Part shown: positions 52,635 through 62,100 of the stretch, piece by piece
How positions within the stretch are numbered: position 1 is the first letter of the stretch
How the letters are laid out: each line of letters begins with the position of its first letter
Origin: DATDAW01 sp036525185
Lineage (GTDB): Bacteria; Verrucomicrobiota; Verrucomicrobiia; Chthoniobacterales; DASVRZ01
Direction of reading: 5' to 3'
NCBI GenBank assembly: GCA_036525185.1
Contig: DATDAW010000028.1
Location: 11,330-75,329 of the forward strand
Length of the DNA stretch: 64,000 bases
The notes under the pieces: model-generated
Database searches by the model: none
Told to the model about the DNA's origin: nothing
The model's input: only the letters and a program-made list of their open reading frames with translations
Made by a program: the position numbers and the translations under genes

Positions 52635-54512
52635 GTGTTTAATTATCCGAAATCCTATGATGTGCTGGTGGTCGGCGCAGGTCATGCCGGCGTAGAGGCA
52701 GCCATGGCTGCGGCTCGCCTGGGATGCACGACAGCGATTCTGACCCAAAATGCGGACACGGTTTCGCAAATGTCCTGCAATCCTGCCATTGGCGGACTGG
52801 CCAAGGGGCACATGGTGCGCGAAATCGACGCCCTGGGCGGCGTCATGGGATTGAACACGGACGCAACCGCGATTCAAAGCCGGATGTTGAACGCCAATAA
52901 GGGTCCCAGCGTGCGCGCTCCGAGGGCGCAATGCGACAAGAAGGCCTATCAGTTCCGGATGAAGTGGGTCATCGAGTCGCAATCGAATCTGGATTTTATC
53001 CAAGGGAACGCGATCGAAATCCTGAGGAAGGATGACATGGCTGTCGGAATCGTGACCAATCTGGGTGTGCGATTCAATGCGAAAGCGGTGGTGATCACAA
53101 CAGGGACGTTCATGCGCGGATTGCTGCATGTGGGAATGCAAAATGTCACTGGGGGACGGATGGGAGACAGCGTTTCAACGCTCAGTGATTCGTTGAGGAA
53201 GCTGGGGTTTGCGGTGGGGCGGTTCAAAACAGGGACGCCGTGCCGGCTGAATGGGCGTTCGATTGATTTCTCGAAATGCGAACGACAAGACGGGGATCAG
53301 CCGCCACCTGCGTTCACCTATATGCCGGAATGGCTGGAGAAGGGGATGAACGATGTCTTCAGCCTGAACACCGTTCGCGACGGAATGTTCCATGTGGAAC
53401 AAATCCCGTGCTGGATCACGCACACCAACGAGCGTACCCACGACATTATCCGCCAAAATCTCCATCTCTCACCCCTTTACGCGGGGCGCATCGAAGGGAT
53501 CGGGCCGCGTTATTGTCCGTCGATTGAGGATAAAGTCGTGAAATTCGCCGAAAAAACCCATCACCAGCTCTTTTTAGAGCCCGAAGGCCGCCAGACACGG
53601 GAGTTTTATGTGAATGGAATATCCACAAGTCTGCCTTACGAAGTGCAGTACGCGTTCATTCATTCCATTCCGGGCCTCGAAAACGCCGAAATCATGCGTC
53701 CAGGGTACGCGGTGGAGTATGATTATTGCCCGCCGATGCAGTTGAACCGCACGCTCGAGACAAAGAGGGTGGGGGGGTTATACTTTGCGGGGCAGATCAA
53801 TGGCACCTCCGGGTACGAGGAAGCCGGGGCCCAGGGTCTCGTTGCCGGAGCCAATGCGGCCCTCAAAGTCCTGCACAAAGGGGAACTGATTTTGAGCCGT
53901 TCGGAGGCATACATCGGCGTTTTGATCGACGATCTGGTCACCAAAGGCACTCCAGAGCCCTACCGGATGTTCACGAGCCGGGCGGAATACCGGCTCCTCC
54001 TGCGTCAGGACAACGCCGATCTCCGGCTTACGCCGAAGGCTGCGGCCCTGGGTCTCGTTTGCTCCGAGCGTACCGCCCGTACGCAGGAGCGACAGAGATT
54101 GCTCGAAAAAGCGCGTTCCCTGGCTGAGACGGTGCGCGTCGACGGAGTGCGCCTCGCGCAAATGCTAAAGCGTCCGGAATTTGAGGCCGAAAATATCTCG
54201 CCTCAGCTCCAGGGCGAAATCCCCCTCGACATCTGGACGATGCTTGAGACGGACCTCAAATACGAAGGCTACATCCGCCGCCAGGAAGATGTGGTTGCCA
54301 AATTCCACAAACAGGAAAACCATCGTTTTCCAGCTTGGCTCGATTTTCACGCCGTTCCAGGACTGCGCCTTGAGGCTCGGCAGAAACTTTCTGCGGTTTT
54401 GCCAGCCACGCTCGGTCAGGCAAGTCGGATCAGCGGCATTACGCCGGCGGACATCAGTTTACTGAGTGTCTGGATGGAGCGACCCCGACCCGGGAAGCAT
54501 GAAATTGCGTAA
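52635..54512 (+). CDS. mnmG: tRNA uridine-5-carboxymethylaminomethyl modification enzyme MnmG (GidA)
   Basis: FAD-dependent partner of MnmE that installs the cmnm5 group on U34 of several tRNAs. About 625 residues from GTG 52635 (FNYPKSYDVLVVGAGHAGVEAA); GTG 52629 is equally possible, while ATG 52545 would run through parS. Features: dinucleotide-binding GAGHAGVEAA, MSCNPAIGGLAKGHMVREIDALGG, FKTGTPCRLNGRSIDFS and the C-terminal helical MnmE-binding domain (GLRLEARQKLSAVLPATLGQASRISGITPADISLL). A second parS-like site lies inside the gene. Confidence 0.95.
   Translation: MFNYPKSYDVLVVGAGHAGVEAAMAAARLGCTTAILTQNADTVSQMSCNPAIGGLAKGHMVREIDALGGVMGLNTDATAIQSRMLNANKGPSVRAPRAQCDKKAYQFRMKWVIESQSNLDFIQGNAIEILRKDDMAVGIVTNLGVRFNAKAVVITTGTFMRGLLHVGMQNVTGGRMGDSVSTLSDSLRKLGFAVGRFKTGTPCRLNGRSIDFSKCERQDGDQPPPAFTYMPEWLEKGMNDVFSLNTVRDGMFHVEQIPCWITHTNERTHDIIRQNLHLSPLYAGRIEGIGPRYCPSIEDKVVKFAEKTHHQLFLEPEGRQTREFYVNGISTSLPYEVQYAFIHSIPGLENAEIMRPGYAVEYDYCPPMQLNRTLETKRVGGLYFAGQINGTSGYEEAGAQGLVAGANAALKVLHKGELILSRSEAYIGVLIDDLVTKGTPEPYRMFTSRAEYRLLLRQDNADLRLTPKAAALGLVCSERTARTQERQRLLEKARSLAETVRVDGVRLAQMLKRPEFEAENISPQLQGEIPLDIWTMLETDLKYEGYIRRQEDVVAKFHKQENHRFPAWLDFHAVPGLRLEARQKLSAVLPATLGQASRISGITPADISLLSVWMERPRPGKHEIA
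53386..53401. promoter_or_regulatory. parS-like site within mnmG (15 of 16)
   Basis: TGTTCCATGTGGAACA, one base off the consensus at the centre. It encodes Met-Phe-His-Val-Glu-Gln in a poorly conserved part of MnmG and lies 817 bp from the perfect site. Confidence 0.65.
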
Positions 54513-54579
54513 CATCCTGCAAATCAACTGCTTAGGTTTTGCTTGTCGGTTGCACTGCTTTGCATGAAGATCCGCGCTC

Positions 54580-55344
54580 GTGTTTCCGCTACATCGTTGC
54601 CATGACTATCCCAATCTGATCCGGCGCTGGAAATCGGTGGCTCGACGCGCCGGTTTGAAAATCCGAATGTTTAGCGAGATCGATGGCTATCCGCTTTTTA
54701 TCGCTGAGTCGCCTCGCATCGACATGGGTGAAAAAGGCATTTATCTCTCCGCTGGCATCCACGGCGACGAAGCGGCATCGACGGAGGGGCTGATCGCATG
54801 GGTAGAGAATCATTCGGAGATGTTGCAGGAAACGCATTTCACATTGCTACCCTGCCTGAATCCCTGGGGCCTGATTCACAATTGTCGTTTTGATCGCAAG
54901 GGCAACGATTTGAACCGCTCGTTTCATCACAACCGCGTCCATGGAATTCGAGATCTGAAAAAGCTCCTCGTGGGCCGCAGGTTCCTGATGTCAATGGCCT
55001 TGCACGAAGACTATGATGCTCAGGGAGTGTATCTGTACGAGATCGCGCAACGCGCGTCCTACTATGGTCTGGAATTGCTTGAAGCAGCGCGGAGCGTGAT
55101 CCCGATCGATCCGCGGTATACGGTTGATGGACGCAGAATGTCGCGTCCCGGTTATATGCGGCGAACTCTAAAACAAGGGCAGCTTTTGCCGGGACCAGAG
55201 GCATTATTTTTGCATTTGCATCATTCCGACCATACTTTCACTATTGAAACGCCGTCTGAATTCTCCCTAGACATGCGGATAAAAGCCCAGCAAATCCTCA
55301 TTCAGGCAGCCGTCACGATCGCCCTTCGGCAAGAAAAAGCGTAA
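54580..55344 (+). CDS. M14-like zinc carboxypeptidase / succinylglutamate desuccinylase-type hydrolase
   Basis: 254 residues, GTG start. Zinc site of the M14 group: His61 and Glu64 in SAGIHGDEAAS, His142 in MALHEDYDAQGVYLYE; substrate Arg/Asn in RKGNDLNRSFH and the catalytic Glu near 227 in TIETPSEF. No signal peptide, so cytosolic. Close in style to Pfam AstE/AspA and peptidoglycan amidases such as MpaA; substrate undecided. The stop shares its last A with the start of the TraB gene. Confidence 0.8.
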   Translation: MFPLHRCHDYPNLIRRWKSVARRAGLKIRMFSEIDGYPLFIAESPRIDMGEKGIYLSAGIHGDEAASTEGLIAWVENHSEMLQETHFTLLPCLNPWGLIHNCRFDRKGNDLNRSFHHNRVHGIRDLKKLLVGRRFLMSMALHEDYDAQGVYLYEIAQRASYYGLELLEAARSVIPIDPRYTVDGRRMSRPGYMRRTLKQGQLLPGPEALFLHLHHSDHTFTIETPSEFSLDMRIKAQQILIQAAVTIALRQEKA

Positions 55345-56258
55345 TGTTGTTTCTCCTTTTAGGCAAAGTATCGGGATGTGCACGCTGGATGGCGCTCCTT
55401 GTGGCGGCTGGCTGCTTTACCAGCTGTGCGTGGCTCGATTTTTCTTCACAATCAGGAAAAAGCACCCTGTGGCGAGTTAAAGGCGAGTCCAATACGGTCT
55501 ATTTGATGGGCTCCGTTCATATTTTGCCGAAAGCAGCCTATCCGTTGAAGCCCGCGATGAACCGTGCGTTTCGTGATTCGCAGCGGCTGGTTTTCGAAAT
55601 TCCGCTGGGGGCTGACGAGCAGGAAAAAGCCCTGCGTGACACGTTGCGCGCCGGTCTTTATCCCAAAGGAGAGACATTGAGCGAAAACCTGACGCCGGAA
55701 ACGCTTGCAATGCTCAAAGGGACACTTCCGTATTTCAATATTCCGCTGGAGAAACTGGAGCCTATCCGACCCTGGCTGGTTTCCGATTTGCTGTTGAATC
55801 TCTATCTCGAAAAGCAGGGGTATTCGGCAGACTTGGGGATCGACATGTATTTTCTAGCCGCTGCCCAGAAATCGAAAAAGCCGATCTCGGCCCTGGAAAC
55901 GGTCCGGGATCAAACAGTGCCGTTCGCGAAGTTTTCGGACAGAGCGGCGGACACTTATTTGCGCGACACGTTGAGCGGGTTGCCGTTTACGGTTGCGTGG
56001 TTCCGGCAAATGGCGGCCGCCTGGCGGGGAGGAGATGTGCCTGCGCTCGAAGCCGTCGTCCTGAGCACACAACAGAAGGACCGCTACTTTCATAAGACGG
56101 TGTTCACAGATCGCAACGACCATTGGATGCCTGCCATTCGTGGTTTGATCGGCCGCAAAGACAATTATCTGGTTATCGTTGGGGCGGGGCATCTGGTAGG
56201 ACAAGAAGGCGTAGTCGAGCAGCTGCGAAGAGCTGGATTTCGCGTCGAACAGATGTGA
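55344..56258 (+). CDS. TraB/GumN-family lipoprotein
   Basis: 304 residues with an N-terminal hydrophobic segment and lipobox-like FTSCAW. TraB/GumN hallmarks are STLWRVKGESNTVYLMGSVHIL near the N-terminus, the central FEIPLGADEQEK and the C-terminal LVIVGAGHLVGQEGVVEQLRRAGF. The GSVH and GxH motifs are thought to bind metal or form a hydrolase-like site, as in erythromycin-esterase relatives; true substrates are unknown. Coupled to the M14-like gene by one-base overlap. Confidence 0.85.
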   Translation: MLFLLLGKVSGCARWMALLVAAGCFTSCAWLDFSSQSGKSTLWRVKGESNTVYLMGSVHILPKAAYPLKPAMNRAFRDSQRLVFEIPLGADEQEKALRDTLRAGLYPKGETLSENLTPETLAMLKGTLPYFNIPLEKLEPIRPWLVSDLLLNLYLEKQGYSADLGIDMYFLAAAQKSKKPISALETVRDQTVPFAKFSDRAADTYLRDTLSGLPFTVAWFRQMAAAWRGGDVPALEAVVLSTQQKDRYFHKTVFTDRNDHWMPAIRGLIGRKDNYLVIVGAGHLVGQEGVVEQLRRAGFRVEQM

Positions 56259-56318
56259 GCGCGGGTGGGGGACAGTTTCCGCCTTGCACGCTTCGTTTCC
56301 GCCGTTCAAAACACCGGG

Positions 56319-57224
56319 ATGTCTCTTTCGTCCTATAAGAAGGGTATTGTCCTGGCAGGTGGAGCGGGAACACGGCTACATCCCCTTACGCAAATCGTCT
56401 GCAAGCAGCTGCTGCCGATTTATGACAAGCCGATGATCCATTATCCGCTGTCGACGCTGATGCTGGGTGGGATTCGCGAAGTGCTCATCATTTCGACTCC
56501 AAAGGACACCCCGAAATTTCGCGACCTGTTCGGCGATGGAAGTCAGCTGGGAATGAACATCCACTACGCCGAGCAACCGGCGCCGGCGGGAATCGCCCAG
56601 GCATTCCTCATCGGCGCGGATTTTATTGGAGACTCGGGGGTTTCATTGATTCTGGGCGACAATATTTTTCACGGGAATCTCGATTTCTTTCGTGACGCTC
56701 TGGAGCTCGAAACAGGCGCGTACATTTTTGCCTACCAGGTCAGCGATCCGGAGCGGTACGGCGTCGTCGAGTTCGACAGCGAAGGGTGCGCCATCAGTCT
56801 GGAGGAGAAACCCAAAAAACCGAAGAGCCATTTTGCGGTGCCGGGATTGTATGTGTATGACAGCCAGATCGTGGAGATCTGCCGTGGTTTGAAGCCATCA
56901 CCCCGCGGCGAACTGGAGATTACGGATGTTAACCTCGCGTATCTGACCAGGAAACAGCTCCGTGTGAACGTGCTCAGCCGCGGCATGGCATGGCTCGACA
57001 CGGGAACCCACGTTAGCCTTTTGGAAGCTTCGAACTACATCGCCACTCTGGAACACCGACAGGGTTTGAAAGTAGCCTGTCTGGAGGAAATCGCGCTCAC
57101 GCAGGGTTTCATCGGCAGGCAGGACCTGGAGAAGATCATTGCCACGTTGCCGAAAAGCCCTTATCGCGAGTACTTGACGACCGTCCTTAACGAAGAAAGC
57201 TCGCGACCTTCCACACTGGAGTAG
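56319..57224 (+). CDS. rfbA: Glucose-1-phosphate thymidylyltransferase
   Basis: Makes dTDP-glucose, the first step to dTDP-L-rhamnose. 301 residues with nucleotide motif VLAGGAGTRLHPLTQ, KQLLPIYDKPMIHYPLS, GSQLGMNIHYAEQPAPAGIAQAF and ILGDNIFHG. ATG 56319 gives the usual N-terminus; an upstream ATG at 56265 adds 18 unsupported residues. rfbB, rfbC and rfbD are not adjacent, so the rest of the pathway must be elsewhere. Confidence 0.94.
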   Translation: MSLSSYKKGIVLAGGAGTRLHPLTQIVCKQLLPIYDKPMIHYPLSTLMLGGIREVLIISTPKDTPKFRDLFGDGSQLGMNIHYAEQPAPAGIAQAFLIGADFIGDSGVSLILGDNIFHGNLDFFRDALELETGAYIFAYQVSDPERYGVVEFDSEGCAISLEEKPKKPKSHFAVPGLYVYDSQIVEICRGLKPSPRGELEITDVNLAYLTRKQLRVNVLSRGMAWLDTGTHVSLLEASNYIATLEHRQGLKVACLEEIALTQGFIGRQDLEKIIATLPKSPYREYLTTVLNEESSRPSTLE

Positions 57225-57293
57225 AAGGCGTGTTACTACGAGCGGAGGTTGCGGGAGGATCGTAGCGATTCAACGATTTCCATCGCCATTGAA

Positions 57294-58412
57294 TCAGGGG
57301 ACGGATGCGCCAATTTTTTGCAGAAGACGATCGATCTCGACGTGCTTGTCGATAAGACTTTGGATGGCTTCGATCTTCTGTGTATCGCCGGGGACTGTTT
57401 TCACGGTCATCGAATGGATACGACTGGCAACCGTGTAGCTGTCCAACTGCGAAGCGATGATCGGGATGCCTGCTTCGGAAAGCCGGCGAATGATCGTTTC
57501 GCTGGGAAGGTGGTCGGTCGACAGGACGAAACCGGCGACATGCAGCGGCCGGCCTTCATGTGGCGAATGAGCGGCCAGGGCCGAGCGCAGGATGTCTTCG
57601 CGATCTCCGGGCGTGATAATCAGCGTGCCAGGGCGGAACTGCGGCGTCAGATTGACTGAACTCATGGCGCCGATGATGACGCGGGCGATGTGGCGCCGTC
57701 CCCAATTACGAATGCCAGAGAGGAAACGCCCGGAAATCTCGTCGCAAACCTGCTGCAGGGTCGGTTTCGCGAGCACAGGATCAACCGGGAGCACTCCCAG
57801 AAGGTCAATGCCAAGCCGACCCAGCCCGCGTCTGGCGAAATCCGCGATGTAGTCAAATTTTTCGGGCAACACTTTGTTGAGGATCACGCCCACGACTTCG
57901 ACGCCCTCCTTGTCAAAAAGGGCCTTGTTCAGCGCGATTTCGTCGATGGGTTTGCCAATGCCGCCTTTGGTGACGATGAGGACTTTGCTTTGAAGCAGGC
58001 TGGCGACCCGGGCGTTTGAGAGATCAAAAACAGAGCCGACGCCGGCGTGGCCCGTTCCTTCAATGATGGCAAATTCTTTCTCCCACGCTGCGCGATCAAA
58101 GGAATTGCGAATGCGTGTAATCAAAGCCTCGCTGCCGCCTTTTTCGATGTAGCGCCGTGTGAAATCCGGCTCGACCGCGATCGGGCTCATGGCTTCCAGC
58201 GGCGTCTGGACGCCGTACGTTTCATCGATGAGCACCGTGTCTTCGTCGATAAGTTTGCCTTCGACGTCGATGAAACGCTGGCCGACCGGTTTGATGTATC
58301 CGATGCGGCCCAAGCGCTTTTTGAGTGCGGAAAAGAGGCCAAGGGATGTGGTGGTCTTGCCGTCGTCCTGATGCGTGGCGGCGACGAAAATACGGGGCGT
58401 GATGGTGTTCAC
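57294..58412 (-). CDS. BioD-like P-loop ATPase with DRTGG domain
   Basis: About 372 residues from GTG 58412 (NTITPRIFVAATHQDDGKTT). The N-terminal half is an AAA_26/dethiobiotin-synthetase-like P-loop domain (HQDDGKTTTSLGL, IIEGTGHAGVGSV, LIVTKGGIGKPIDEI); the C-terminal third is a DRTGG domain (RPGTLIITPGDREDILRSA). The same pair forms the N-terminal regulatory part of long phosphotransacetylases, but no acetyltransferase domain follows here. Role unknown. The ORF extends upstream to 58562 without similarity. Confidence 0.78.
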   Translation of the reverse strand: MNTITPRIFVAATHQDDGKTTTSLGLFSALKKRLGRIGYIKPVGQRFIDVEGKLIDEDTVLIDETYGVQTPLEAMSPIAVEPDFTRRYIEKGGSEALITRIRNSFDRAAWEKEFAIIEGTGHAGVGSVFDLSNARVASLLQSKVLIVTKGGIGKPIDEIALNKALFDKEGVEVVGVILNKVLPEKFDYIADFARRGLGRLGIDLLGVLPVDPVLAKPTLQQVCDEISGRFLSGIRNWGRRHIARVIIGAMSSVNLTPQFRPGTLIITPGDREDILRSALAAHSPHEGRPLHVAGFVLSTDHLPSETIIRRLSEAGIPIIASQLDSYTVASRIHSMTVKTVPGDTQKIEAIQSLIDKHVEIDRLLQKIGASVP

Positions 58413-58593
58413 GATTCGCCAATAGCAGAAAAGACGGCAGCGAAAAGGCCATAAATGCAAACTGCCGGAAACCGGTCGGTTGGCTGGAGGAACGATCCGG
58501 AACGTCCCCAGCCGCTGGTGGAGCTTTGGTGATGTTTGGAAATCGGAAATCACTCGAAGCATTTCGCTGTTCAGTGCTCGACCGGGAGTTACG

Positions 58594-59121
58594 ATGCAAA
58601 CAATGCGTTCCCTCTTTTCTCTCCTGTTGCTTTGCGTCTTTGCAAGCGCTCAAACACCTGCGCCATCGCCGTCGCCGTCTTCCACAGCGAACCAGCCCAA
58701 GTTCTGGCGCGCCAATTTGCCTGGAGGGGCGTATTTGGTGGCGTTGGGCAACATTCAATCGATCAGCACCCACGAATACACGATCGAGCCGTTGATGCGC
58801 ATAACGGAGATGACGCTCGAGACCAATGGCCCGGTTGTGGCGCGTTTCTACTATGTTGAAACGGTTACGCCGCAAGCTCCAGCCGGTGTGGGTCAGTCCG
58901 CGATCGATTTGCTTAAAGAGAAAACCGAGCAGGTTGCGGCCGCGGCAGTCGCCGCAGGCGGCAAGCCGCCGTGGCAACGCGTCATAAAAACCTATCCGAC
59001 GACCACGCACGCCCACACGGTCGAGTATCGGCTCGATTCCAAGGAGCAAGTGCAGCAGCTTTTCAACAGCGCCATGAAATGCTGGACCACGGGGAAAGGC
59101 GACGCATTCACGTTGGAGTGA
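58594..59121 (+). CDS. Small exported hypothetical protein
   Basis: 175 residues with a signal peptide (MQTMRSLFSLLLLCVFASA) followed by a Pro/Ser-rich linker. The mature part begins PKFWRANLPGGAYLVALGNIQSISTHEY and contains a predicted helix (AIDLLKEKTEQVAAAAVAA). ATG 58594 is preceded by GGGAG at 7 bp. No domain recognised; I cannot assign a function. It precedes the helicase gene by 40 bp on the same strand. Confidence 0.7.
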   Translation: MQTMRSLFSLLLLCVFASAQTPAPSPSPSSTANQPKFWRANLPGGAYLVALGNIQSISTHEYTIEPLMRITEMTLETNGPVVARFYYVETVTPQAPAGVGQSAIDLLKEKTEQVAAAAVAAGGKPPWQRVIKTYPTTTHAHTVEYRLDSKEQVQQLFNSAMKCWTTGKGDAFTLE

Positions 59122-59160
59122 TCGATTTCCGGTTGAACTTTCGCCCAACCCCACTTCATC

Positions 59161-62100
59161 GTGGACCCTGTCACCGTGGCCGACCACCCATTCGCTATCC
59201 AACTCACATCGTCCCAGCGCGACCGACTGATGGCGGCGAAGCTCCGCATCAGTAAAAAACGGGTCGAACGGGGCAAGGAACTCGTCCTCCGTGGCGCCGT
59301 CCATGATGTTGCTCTCGCCGATTCGGCTGACGACGACATTCTGACCATCTTGGCCAAGGTCGAAGGCAACGCCAGCCAGCCCTATGACGTCGCAGTCGAA
59401 ATTCTGCCTTCGCGGGTCGACGTCACCTGTGACTGTATGGATATCGAGGTCTGCAAACATGCCTATGCGGTCATTCAGACGCTCGTCAACGACGCGAGTT
59501 CTGGCGCAAGAGCCTCGGAGCCAGTGACTTCGAATAAGATAGCCAAAGCACCTGTCTCGCTCGGCGGGCGCCTCGAAGAAACGCTTGGCCGCAAACTCGT
59601 TGCCCATGAAAGGGACTACGTCAGTCGCATCGAAGCCGCTTATCGCAACGTCCGTGGCCGAATGGAAGTCTCCGTATGGGACATGGCGGGGCTCCTTCCT
59701 TCGCAATTTGGCGGCGGCTGGACCGTGCTGAAAATGTGGCCGAAACCGCCCGCGTCCGTCACCGAATTCTGGCTGTACGTCGCTCGCGCCATCGAGGCAC
59801 GGGGACTCGCGTACCCGGATTTCATGAAATCGATCACCGATTTCACCGCGATCCAGGATGACGTGCGCGATTGGCTGCGCTCCCGCGATGTCGAGGAATG
59901 GCGGCACCGGCTCGAAGAAATCCAGCAGATCCCCATAGAAACCGCCACGCTGCATTTACGGCTTCGGATCGACACGAGCGGTCTTACCCTCGAAAGCCGG
60001 CTGGACGGCGATACCGAATTTATTCCGTTTCGGACAAAGCTGGCGCGCACCACCCAGACCCAGATTGAATCTGGCCAGTTGACGCTTGGTGAGACATCGG
60101 CGGTCGTTTGGCAGTACATTGCCTCTTTTGTCCTGAACAACATCGGTCTCCAATACGGTGGTCCTGGCGTCAACGAAGTGCTTGGCCGAATGTTGCGTGT
60201 TCCGTTTCTGCGGGGGAACTTTGTCGCGTTCGACGGCGCTCCACTGGAATTTTCCACGGAATCCTTGCGTTGGGACGTAAGCACATCCGAGGAATCGTCG
60301 ACCGACTACGACATGCAACTGGTCACTGCCGAGGGAGTCCCGCCGTTGAAAATACTCACCGTGCTGCCAGGGAAACCGACGCTTTACCTCACCGCAAGGG
60401 CGGTTTATCCCGGCCCACCTGCATCGGCGCAACTCCCCGTGACAGGCAGAATACGTGTTCCGGCCGAGGCTGTCGAAACGCGGGAAGGGGCCCAGGCCCT
60501 CGCCGTCCTGCAAGCGCCTTTCCCGGAAAAACTGAAACAACGAATCGAGACCGTTCCTTTGCGGCTGCAAATCACCGCCGGCGTCGTCGAAGGTCAGTTT
60601 CATGCGCAAGACATGGTGAACATGGAAATCCACTCCTTGTTTCCCGACGGTGCGCGCTACGAAAAATTTATCGTCGACCATTGGGCTGGAGTACGCGTGA
60701 CTGGCCGCCCCAAAAGTCAGGCGGAAAAGCCGGGCACCATTCGCCTCGTGGATCGATCGCGCCTTGGCGTGGCGTCGCGAATTTTCGCGGAGTTGCCCGG
60801 CCAGTGGTCGGCCGCCGCCGGGGAATTTATCTTGCGGATCACTAGGAAGTTTCCCGAGCAGTTCGCCGATTGGCTGAAAAACCTGCCGCCGGAGATCGAC
60901 CTCCAGCTGGACAAAGCACTCGCCAGCTTTCAAGCGGATCCGCTGACGGCGCGGTTCAACCTGGAGGTCATTGAAGCGGGTGTCGACTGGTTTGATGTTA
61001 GGACAGCACTAAGTATCGAGGAAACCGACCTGACCATGGAGGAAATCAATCTTCTGCTGAAGGCTGGCGGGAAATATGTCCGCCTCGGCGCAAAGGGCTG
61101 GAGGAGGCTCGCGTATCAACTTTCGCCCGAAGACGACGCGGCCCTCGCGCATCTCGGTTTGAGCGCCGCCGACCTCAACGGTGAGACGCAGCGGCTCCAT
61201 GTGCTGCAACTGTCCACTGAGAAAGCCCGGAAATTTCTACTCGAGGCCGATGTCGCTCGGCTGGAGCGCCGTGTTAGCGAAATCCGGACTGCCGTCAGGC
61301 CGGATGTTCCTGCGACGATCCAGGCCAAATTGCGTCCGTATCAGATCGAAGGTTTTCATTTCCTGGCCTATCTTGCCGAGAATCGGTTCGGTGGAATTCT
61401 GGCGGACGACATGGGCTTGGGGAAAACCATTCAGACGCTAACATGGATTGCGTGGCTTCGGGAACAGCCGGGGAATATTGGATCGCGTGTGTTAGTCATT
61501 TGTCCGAAATCCGTAACCGACAACTGGGCTTCGGAAACGGCCCGATTTTATCCGGAACTACGCGCCGCGTCGTGGCGGGGGAGGGAGCGGGAGAAGTTGC
61601 TGGCACATATTCGGGAGCATGACGTCACCATCCTTAACTATGCCCAGCTTCGGACGCATGAAACGGTGCTGCAGGGGGTCGATTGGCTGGCTGTTATTCT
61701 GGATGAAGGGCAATTCATCAAAAATCCTTCGTCGCAGACCGCGCAGGCGGCACGCGGGCTCCGGGCGGACCATCGCCTGGTGCTAACAGGAACACCCGTG
61801 GAGAACCGTTTGATGGATTTGTGGAGCCTTATGTCCTTTGCCATGCCGGGCGTCCTGGGGAACCAGGCCAAATTCAATGAACTTTTCAATGAAAAGAAAG
61901 ACACTTTGGCGACACGGCGTCTGGCGTCCCGGGTTAGACCTTTTTTATTACGACGAACAAAAAAAGAGGTCGCCACGGATCTTCCGGATCGCGTTGAGGA
62001 AGATCTGCATTGCGAGATGGAGGGTGCCCAGTTGACCCGGTACCGCGGGGAACTCAAGGTCGCCAGGCAGAAGCTGCTCAAGATCAAGACCGCGCAACAG

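Noticed and set aside
39605..57224. Idea that RfbA feeds rhamnose to EF-P through EarP
   Set aside because: The EF-P loop has Asn32, not Arg, and no earP is in the window. rfbA more simply serves surface polysaccharide.
58222..59955. 577-residue antisense open frame across three genes
   Set aside because: Overlaps the BioD-like gene, the small exported protein and the helicase, all with clear signatures; composition is Arg/Gly/His-rich and shadow-like.
59956..60933. Antisense open frame inside the SNF2 helicase gene
   Set aside because: No motif, lies wholly in a coding region with a supported protein.
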